Source: Deltaproteobacteria bacterium (GTDB lineage: Bacteria > UBA10199 > JACPAL01 > JACOUP01). Taken from it: 6,768 bases of DNA. Location of the stretch: positions 1-6,768 of the forward strand of contig JAUSKE010000197.1 of assembly GCA_030649435.1 (NCBI GenBank), in the 5' to 3' direction. The notes under the pieces are model-generated. The model was not told the DNA's origin. It did no database searches and saw nothing but the letters and a program-made list of their open reading frames with translations. Numbering within the stretch: position 1 is the stretch's first letter; every line of letters begins with the position of its first letter. Positions 1 to 5,383 of the stretch are shown here, piece by piece. Made by a program: the position numbers and the translations under genes.

Positions 1-51
1 AGGGGCAAAAACGACGGAAATCGCACCCCCCTTGAGGTTTTTTTGACACAT
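1..51 (-). CDS. Possible start of a further gene, cut by the window edge
   Basis: An ATG at 51-49 opens a frame with no stop for 17 codons to the left edge, beginning MCQKNLKGGAISVVFAP. It lies 12 bases past the stop of the prepilin-like gene, as expected for the next gene of the same operon. A short basic start followed by a Gly-Gly and a hydrophobic run is compatible with an N-terminal membrane anchor, as in pilus-associated minor proteins, but 17 residues are far too few to assign a family. The ribosome binding site is weak (only GAAAG directly before the ATG). The other two frames are also open over this stretch, and one of them could instead be the continuation of a frameshifted pilin. 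Treat it as a candidate only. Confidence 0.3.
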   Translation of the reverse strand, partial: MCQKNLKGGAISVVFAP

Positions 52-63
52 CTTTCAGGGATT

Positions 64-219
64 TCAGTTTGCCGGTCTGGTTGATGGAAGTTCTTCCTGG
101 CTACCTGCCTTGTGCACCAGGAAGCGGGGGACGATAATCGCTGCCGCAACAGAGAGGAGGGCGACGACCACCATCAGCTCGATGAGTGAAAATCCTGATT
201 GTCGATTTCTTTTCTTCAT
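64..219 (-). CDS. Very short type IV prepilin-like protein (51 aa)
   Basis: Translating this strand gives 51 residues with a textbook class III signal. A basic leader MKKRNRQSG (residues 1-9) precedes the prepilin peptidase cleavage site G|FSLIEL, followed by a hydrophobic helix to about residue 31. In the mature protein Phe is residue 1, Glu is residue 5 and Pro is residue 22, all hallmarks of type IVa pilins and pseudopilins; Glu5 aligns subunits during filament assembly. The mature product would be only 42 residues, with a polar tail of about 18 residues (QEELPSTRPAN at the end) and no globular beta domain. Most pilins have 100-160 residues. It starts 33 bases after aroE, so it is probably transcribed with that operon, but no clear ribosome binding site precedes the ATG. 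It may be a genuine mini-pilin, one half of a split pilin, or a gene truncated by a frameshift. The prepilin N-terminus itself is near certain. Confidence 0.8.
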   Translation of the reverse strand: MKKRNRQSGFSLIELMVVVALLSVAAAIIVPRFLVHKAGSQEELPSTRPAN

Positions 220-252
220 TGCGTCGGGGTGTAACAAAAATGAGGCAAGACG

Positions 253-1089
253 TCAAGAAAGGGTCATACCCCTCGGTCCCCTCGGTTTTTTCCCAGTCCA
301 TAATTCGAACGATAAGGCCGCTTGGTGAAGAAACATCCCGACTCCTGGAAGAATAGGGTGCCCTGATTTTTTGGCCTCTTTGAGAAGGGGAGAGAGCGGT
401 GGATTGTAGACGATGTCGGAGACAATCGCCTTGTGGCGAAGAGAGCGAATGGGGGATTTACTAAAACGGGAATTGCCAAGACCGACGGTCGTTGCATTAA
501 TTAAGAGATCAGTTTTAGCTAAAAATTCACCCAACTTTTTGGAGTTGAGCGGCAGGGCCCTCTTGGGAATATGGGGAAAGTGACGGTTAAAGTGGCGGAC
601 CAGTTTTTCGGCACGGCCTGCATTCCGATTGGCAATGATGATTTCCGAAACTTTTTCATGACAGAGGGCATAAACGATTGCCCTCGCGGCCCCACCAGCC
701 CCCAGAAGGACAATTCGTTTTCCTTTGAGCGGCTTTTTTTTGAAGCGAGCCTTGTAGGAGAAGAGATAGCCTTGCCAATCACTGTTGTCGCCATACCATC
801 GAGCCCTTTTTCGAACAACCGTATTAACGGCACCGATGGTTTTAGCTGCTTTGGAAACAATGTCGAGTAACGGAATAATTTTTTCCTTGTGGGGAACCGT
901 CACATTAAAACCATCCAGACGGACTTTTTGGGCCATCCTGAAAAATCGCTTTAACTTCGAGGGAGAAACCTCAAAAGGAAGGTAGACCCCTGAAAGGTGA
1001 ACGGTTCGGAGCCACCGGTTGTGTAGGTCAGGAGACTGAGAATGGCTCAGGGGAAAACCGACGACCCCCAATAACAGTGGTTTCTTCAC
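253..1089 (-). CDS. aroE: Shikimate dehydrogenase (NADP+)
   Basis: This enzyme reduces 3-dehydroshikimate to shikimate with NADPH, the fourth step of cytosolic chorismate and aromatic amino acid synthesis. The 278-residue product has the usual family length and all main motifs. The shikimate-binding motif HSQSPDLHN is at residues 16-24. NVTVPHK at 62-68 supplies the catalytic Lys68. GAVNT is at 86-90. GDNSD at 100-104 supplies the catalytic Asp104, with Ser where many homologues have Thr. The Rossmann loop GAGGAAR is at 130-136, NR at 154-155 suits NADP phosphate binding, and the C-terminal GVGMFLHQAA at 249-258 carries the conserved Gln256. The start is GTG, overlapping the ribF stop as GTGA, with AAGGA nine bases upstream inside ribF, so translation is coupled. 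The residues after about 265 (KKPRGPRGMTLS) are a basic tail beyond the conserved fold. Confidence 0.97.
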   Translation of the reverse strand: MKKPLLLGVVGFPLSHSQSPDLHNRWLRTVHLSGVYLPFEVSPSKLKRFFRMAQKVRLDGFNVTVPHKEKIIPLLDIVSKAAKTIGAVNTVVRKRARWYGDNSDWQGYLFSYKARFKKKPLKGKRIVLLGAGGAARAIVYALCHEKVSEIIIANRNAGRAEKLVRHFNRHFPHIPKRALPLNSKKLGEFLAKTDLLINATTVGLGNSRFSKSPIRSLRHKAIVSDIVYNPPLSPLLKEAKKSGHPILPGVGMFLHQAALSFELWTGKKPRGPRGMTLS

Positions 1090-2003
1090 CGCTTAAATTC
1101 CTTCTTGGCTATTTTGATGTCGTTCCTAATTTGTCGTTTTAACGCCTGGGCGTTTTCAAATCTCATTTCATCACGGATCCTGTTGATAAACTCAACCCGT
1201 AGTTTTTTACCGTAGAGATCCCCTTTAAAGCCCAAGAGGTGAGTTTCTATAGAAATGGTTTTCCCACCGAATGTTGGGTTTTTGCCGATATTGGTCACAC
1301 TTTGGATTTTCTTTTTTCCGAGGGTCGTCGTGCTGCTGTAAACCCCAACGGCCGGAATGAGCTCGTTCTCACTCTTGAGGTTCGCCGTCTCTATCCCTAA
1401 CTTTTGTCCCAACCCGCGACCATGAATGACAATCCCATCGATGAAATGATTTCGGCCGAGGAGTTTTGCCGCTTCACGCACACGGCCGCAGGCGACGAAG
1501 TTTCGAATCTGTGTGCTCGAAATCAAGAGTCCTTTGTCAAAGACGGTATCACCGTTGTTACTCCTTATGGCGGGGATGATGGTGACAGGGATTTTATGTT
1601 TTTTGCCAAGAGTCTCCAGCTTTTCAACGGTCCCTTCTCTTTTGGAGCCGAAGGTAAAATCATAACCGACTATGATTTCACGTGCGGAAAGCCGTTTTAT
1701 CAGGACCTTCTCGAAAAAATCGGTTGCCGAAAGCCGGGCGAATTCCCGCGTGAATGGCTCGACAATCACAAGATCGAGACCGCAACTTTTAATGAGCTCC
1801 AAACGCTGGGTCAGCGTGTTGATGAGCAGCAAGGGAGCCGTTGGAGCCAAGACACGGGCTGGATGGGGGTCGAAGGTGTAGACGATGCTGTGAGTATCGG
1901 CCGCCCGCGCTTTTTTCAAAACATTTTTTAGAATTTTTTGATGGCCACGATGAACGCCATCAAAAACGCCCAGGGTGACGATCCCATTTTTGAAGGTCTT
2001 CAT
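1086..2003 (-). CDS. ribF: Bifunctional riboflavin kinase / FAD synthetase
   Basis: RibF phosphorylates riboflavin to FMN and then adenylylates FMN to FAD in the cytosol. Positions are counted from the ATG at 2003 (305 residues). The N-terminal nucleotidyltransferase domain shows GVFDGVHRGH at 12-21, VGYDFTFG at 112-119 and ISSTQIR at 161-167. The C-terminal kinase domain runs from about 185, with HGRGLGQKLGIETAN at 194-208, GVYSS at 220-224, and ETHLLGF plus DLYG at 253-265, where Glu253 is the expected catalytic base. The frame is open to a GTG at 2021, which would add six residues. I prefer the ATG because it forms an ATGA overlap with the stop of the upstream protease gene and has GGAAG just before it, while the GTG has no ribosome binding site. 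The usual PTAN metal/nucleotide motif reads ETAN here. The function is otherwise secure. Confidence 0.96.
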   Translation of the reverse strand: MKTFKNGIVTLGVFDGVHRGHQKILKNVLKKARAADTHSIVYTFDPHPARVLAPTAPLLLINTLTQRLELIKSCGLDLVIVEPFTREFARLSATDFFEKVLIKRLSAREIIVGYDFTFGSKREGTVEKLETLGKKHKIPVTIIPAIRSNNGDTVFDKGLLISSTQIRNFVACGRVREAAKLLGRNHFIDGIVIHGRGLGQKLGIETANLKSENELIPAVGVYSSTTTLGKKKIQSVTNIGKNPTFGGKTISIETHLLGFKGDLYGKKLRVEFINRIRDEMRFENAQALKRQIRNDIKIAKKEFKR

Positions 2004-4687
2004 TTCTTCCAGAGAATCCACTGGCGGCGGGAGCTCAACTCTTTGTCATCTTCTGCCGAAAGGGTGATGGTGTTTATTCCTTTCTTGAGGTTCACTTTTG
2101 TATTGAAGTGAAAACCGGGTGAAGAGGTCGTATTTTCCTTGTAATAAACTTTGTCATCCCCAACGAAAATCAGGAGGGACTTTGCCAGTTCATCATCAGT
2201 CACCGTTCCGGCGAGCTCTACCGTAGAGCTAGTGGTCTGTAGCGGCATGTTCTCTAAGGCAATTGAAGGGGCGATAGTGAAACGGCTTTCATTGGTGGCC
2301 TCCAGAGGGGCCTCAAGATCCAGACGCAGTTTTTTGCTAAAGCCTTGTCCGGTTTTGCCATCGATAATTTCGAGTTCTAGATCATAGACCGACGAAGCAC
2401 TCTGGGGTTCCAGATGAAACTGAAGTATGGCTTTTTGTTCCTGGCCGGGCAGAAGAGGAGAAAGTTTGACCCGCCCTTTTTCAATGAAGAATCCTTCCCC
2501 TTTGGGATTCTTGAGATTAATGAGAGGCTTTTCGGAACTTCCATTCCCCCTATTTTTAACGGTCACCACGAGAGAGATTCTCTCCCCCTTTTGTATTTTG
2601 TGGTCCCCATTGCCCTGTGAAGAATAATGACCATCTTCAAAAAAATGAGTGGAGAAGCTGTAGAGGGGTGGTTGAACGGGTGCGACCTTGAGTGTTGTTT
2701 TAAATTCTTTAGGGGGATTATTCCTCGCTTCAAAAAAGGAAATCTGGACTGGGACTTCACGAGGGACGAGCAGGTCGGGAACTTTGAGATCAATGGACCA
2801 ACTCTTTTTTTCTTTAGGGTTGATCTTACCAAAGACGAACTCATGATTTTTAAAAAATGGGTCTTCGCTGTGCATCACGGCCATGAGCTGGTTAAAGGGG
2901 CCACGCCCCTTGTTTTCAACGGTGACCCTGATTTTAGATTCTTTCCCAGGGGTTAATTCTTTTTCATTCGCCCCCTTTTCATCAAGAAGCTCCAGATAAA
3001 CTTCAGAAGATGGTTTTTCCTTTGAAGCGGTGACCGACCAGTCGAGCCCAGCCTTTTCTAGTGCCTCAGAAATTTTTTTCTCTTCCCGCTCTTTGATCGT
3101 ATTCAAAATGGAGAGCGAATTCTTGATTTGATCCTGACGAGAGAGGCTGGAACTCGCCATCAGGATCTGTTTGGCGATTTCAACAGGAAGGTCATCTTGA
3201 AGGTTTACTTGACCGACCCCTTCATCTTCTTCACCCTCTTCCTTTTTCTTTTCTTTGTCCAGATACCGGATGCGCATGACCGGATGAACAAAGAGCGCTG
3301 GTGTCTCTTCCTCACGGCTGTTTAAATCTTTTTCCCGTTTGATTTCATTTTCGATGATGTCGGTTCGATTTTCGGAGACAGTGGCTGCATCGAGAATAAT
3401 ATCCGGCGTAATTCCAATCGATTGAACGGGGATATGTCCCGGCGTGAGATACTTGGCAATCGTCAACTTGAGTGCCGACCCGTCCCGCAAATCATAAATG
3501 GTCTGAACGCTCCCCTTGCCGAAAGTCGGATTTCCCAGAACGGTGGCCCGATCGAGATTTTTCAGGGCACCGGCGATAATCTCGGATGCCGAGGCAGACC
3601 CCTCGTTGACAAGAATCACAATTGGGAGATCTTCTTCGGGATTTCCCGGTTTCGCGTACTCTTGTCCCTCTTCATTTTGACCACCACCCACCGTGATCAC
3701 GATCGACCCCTTGGCTAAGAAACGATCGGCAATCGAAACGGCCTGATCGAGGAGGCCCCCCGGGTTGTTTCTAAGATCCAAAACGAGCCCTTTCAAGCCA
3801 CCCGCCTGTTGCTTCAAAAGGGAGAGGTGTCGTTCTAACTCCGACAGAGTTTCTTCCTGAAAATTCTTTATCTTGAGGAGACCAATGCGGTGTTCTTTGT
3901 CGATCAAGCTGGCATTCACGCTTTGAATTTTGATAAGGGCTCGCGTGAGTCTGAAGGTCAGGTTTTCAGAGACCCCTTCGCGATGGATGGTGAGGGAAAC
4001 AGGCGTTCCAATTTTTCCCCTCAGCTTTTCGACCGCCTCGGAAAGAGGCATGTTGACTGTCGACTCATCGCCGATTTGAATAATTTTATCCTTCGGTTTG
4101 ATGCCGATCTTCCAGGCGGGCGTTCCTTCTAGCGGGGCAATGACGGTCAGTTCGCCATCCCCCCGAATGCCAACGACAATCCCCAAACCGCCAAAATTCC
4201 CCTTGGTCCCAATTCTAAATTCGTTGAACACTTTGGGCGGGAGGAAATTCGAATGGGGGTCGAGGGTGTCCATCGCCCCCTGAATGGCGAGATGTTCCCA
4301 CTCCTTGTTATCTATTGGGGGTTTGTGATTGGCAAGAAAACTGACTGATTGTGAAAGAAGTGAAGAGACAGTCTCCAGACTTAGTTCTTTAGGGAGAGAA
4401 AGATCCTTGGTTTCTGAGCCGATCGAAAGATGGAGCTTTTTGTCAGAGAGCTGGAAGACAAAAGGGCGGATCGCTTTTGTCAGCTCTCGCAGTGAGCCTT
4501 GGAGCATCTTTTTTGGATCAACATCCTTGGGGTTCACGTAATTTGTTTTGACAAAGTGCATCGCTCGATCGAAAATCTTGAGTTCCGAAGCAGGAAAGAG
4601 TGATTCTGTCTGGACTCGCGGCGTGGAGAGGGCCGCCAGTGAAAGCAGGAGCGGTAAAAAGATAAACTTTTTCAAGGGTCTAGGCAC
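2000..4687 (-). CDS. Secreted PDZ/S41 C-terminal processing protease with beta-sandwich extension
   Basis: This 895-residue protein is a tail-specific serine protease of the CtpA/Prc type, probably acting in the periplasm. Residues 1 to about 27 are a Sec signal peptide with a KK charge, a Leu-rich core and no lipobox. The N-terminal S41 helical part is around 35-155. A PDZ domain with GGLGIVVG is at about 160-248. The peptidase core is at about 250-435. Ser366 in EGSASASE and Lys391 in GNPTFGKGSVQ form the catalytic dyad, 25 residues apart as in the family, with the conserved Gln395 following. A Lys/Glu-rich linker (477-490) leads to about 400 extra residues: two similar immunoglobulin-like modules (about 562-670 and 675-792) and a third beta-rich module (about 805-893). 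Ordinary Ctp proteases have 400-550 residues. The layout resembles the long myxobacterial S41 proteins (MXAN_5808 type), recalled from memory. The start is GTG. The gene overlaps ribF by four bases. Confidence 0.93.
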   Translation of the reverse strand: MPRPLKKFIFLPLLLSLAALSTPRVQTESLFPASELKIFDRAMHFVKTNYVNPKDVDPKKMLQGSLRELTKAIRPFVFQLSDKKLHLSIGSETKDLSLPKELSLETVSSLLSQSVSFLANHKPPIDNKEWEHLAIQGAMDTLDPHSNFLPPKVFNEFRIGTKGNFGGLGIVVGIRGDGELTVIAPLEGTPAWKIGIKPKDKIIQIGDESTVNMPLSEAVEKLRGKIGTPVSLTIHREGVSENLTFRLTRALIKIQSVNASLIDKEHRIGLLKIKNFQEETLSELERHLSLLKQQAGGLKGLVLDLRNNPGGLLDQAVSIADRFLAKGSIVITVGGGQNEEGQEYAKPGNPEEDLPIVILVNEGSASASEIIAGALKNLDRATVLGNPTFGKGSVQTIYDLRDGSALKLTIAKYLTPGHIPVQSIGITPDIILDAATVSENRTDIIENEIKREKDLNSREEETPALFVHPVMRIRYLDKEKKKEEGEEDEGVGQVNLQDDLPVEIAKQILMASSSLSRQDQIKNSLSILNTIKEREEKKISEALEKAGLDWSVTASKEKPSSEVYLELLDEKGANEKELTPGKESKIRVTVENKGRGPFNQLMAVMHSEDPFFKNHEFVFGKINPKEKKSWSIDLKVPDLLVPREVPVQISFFEARNNPPKEFKTTLKVAPVQPPLYSFSTHFFEDGHYSSQGNGDHKIQKGERISLVVTVKNRGNGSSEKPLINLKNPKGEGFFIEKGRVKLSPLLPGQEQKAILQFHLEPQSASSVYDLELEIIDGKTGQGFSKKLRLDLEAPLEATNESRFTIAPSIALENMPLQTTSSTVELAGTVTDDELAKSLLIFVGDDKVYYKENTTSSPGFHFNTKVNLKKGINTITLSAEDDKELSSRRQWILWKK

Positions 4688-4780
4688 GGCGGCATCTTAC
4701 CTTTGCCCTGTTTATTTTCAAGGAAAATCGACCGCTTTTAAGTTTGGCAGTCTTCCCTTAGACAGGTATAATAAAAGGCT
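4688..4780. promoter_or_regulatory. Divergent intergenic region between the protease operon and the metalloprotease unit
   Basis: These 93 bases separate two divergently transcribed units. They contain a strong plus-strand promoter (listed separately). On the minus strand, TATTAT at 4773-4768 overlaps the plus-strand TATAAT and matches the -10 consensus at five of six bases, but no good -35 hexamer lies 16-18 bases above it. A minus transcript starting near 4761 would have a leader of about 74 bases. The minus-strand AAAGG at 4704-4700 is the only purine-rich ribosome binding site candidate before the protease gene. It lies 12 bases from the GTG start and 4 bases from an out-of-frame ATG at 4695. 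No inverted-repeat operator was found by eye. Confidence 0.5.
4744..4772 (+). promoter_or_regulatory. Sigma70-type promoter of the secreted protein/metalloprotease pair
   Basis: TTGGCA at 4744-4749 (five of six to TTGACA) and TATAAT at 4767-4772 (perfect) are separated by 17 bases, the optimal spacing. Transcription should begin about 4779-4781, on or just before the ATG at 4781, so the message would be leaderless or nearly so. AAAAGG at 4773-4778 looks like a ribosome binding site but would lie upstream of the expected start of the RNA. Confidence 0.72.
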
Positions 4781-5383
4781 ATGGGCTCATCCTTGATAAG
4801 ACGGTTTTCTCTTTTCTTTCTGATCTCCTTTTTATCCCCATCGGTTGTTTTGGCGACCATGGTTCTTCCCCTCAATTTGGAGCAACTGAGCCAGCGGGCC
4901 GAAAGAATTTTTGTCGGTCGCTGTGATTCGGTCGCTGAGGAATATGATTCGAATCAGATGGCCACCACCAGTGTCACTTACGAGGTCTTGGACAAAATCA
5001 AAGGAGACCTCCGTTCGTATGAAACAATCAGATTGTATGGGTTTTCGAAAAAGACGGTCCTTTCAGAGGATGGCTTGTTGATTTCACGCCAGCCGACCCC
5101 TCTGGCGGCTTATTCTTTTGAACCTGGGACTGAAGAGGTTCTCTTCCTTTATAAGGACAGTCGGTTAGGTTTTACCTCGCCCGTCGGTTTTGGCCAGGGA
5201 CGGTTTGAGATCCATACGTTGGCGAGTGGCCAGAAGGTTGTCTCCAATAACTTTGGCAACCGCATCCTCTTGAAGAAGAGTTCTTCATCCGTTCTCAAGG
5301 CTTTAAAATCGGCAAACCCTGATGAGCCGATCGGGTTTGATGAATTTGTGGCAACGGTCAAGAAGGTGGTGTCCCCGAGATGA
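4781..5383 (+). CDS. Secreted protein of unknown function, paired with a metalloprotease
   Basis: I do not recognise a named family. The 200-residue product begins with a clear Sec signal peptide: RR at 7-8, a hydrophobic core at 9-24 and a likely cut after VLA at residue 25. The mature protein begins with an acidic helix-like stretch (LNLEQLSQRAERI), then IFVGRCDSV and TSVTYEVLDKIKGD. This pattern of short strands resembles a small beta-barrel domain seen in many secreted bacterial proteins. Later comes EPGTEEVLFLYKD at 114-126 and FGQGRFEI at 137-144. Cys49 is the only cysteine, so no internal disulfide is possible. The C-terminus is basic and helical. The stop overlaps the metalloprotease start as ATGA, so the two are co-translated and both exported. 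A role as partner, chaperone or inhibitor of that protease is a guess from context. A TTG at 4793 is an alternative start. Confidence 0.88.
   Translation: MGSSLIRRFSLFFLISFLSPSVVLATMVLPLNLEQLSQRAERIFVGRCDSVAEEYDSNQMATTSVTYEVLDKIKGDLRSYETIRLYGFSKKTVLSEDGLLISRQPTPLAAYSFEPGTEEVLFLYKDSRLGFTSPVGFGQGRFEIHTLASGQKVVSNNFGNRILLKKSSSSVLKALKSANPDEPIGFDEFVATVKKVVSPR

Noticed and set aside
101..301. A 66-codon minus-strand frame overlapping the end of aroE and the prepilin start
   Set aside because: It overlaps the conserved prepilin signal in another frame, ends at the TAG at 103-101, and its text is Arg/Pro-rich with no domain character.
1404..1931. A 175-codon open frame on the plus strand inside ribF
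   Set aside because: It is antisense to a fully conserved RibF with all motifs and has no recognisable protein features, so it is a shadow of the real gene.
2427..2956. Several 60-110 codon plus-strand and alternate minus frames within the protease C-terminal region
   Set aside because: They lie entirely within the continuous 895-codon protease frame, whose beta-module pattern is coherent across this region. No independent start signals were seen.
2000..4687. Suspected fusion or frameshift because the S41 protease is unusually long
   Set aside because: The frame is continuous, the linker is a normal charged hinge, and the extension has regular beta-module character. Long S41 proteins are known in myxobacteria.
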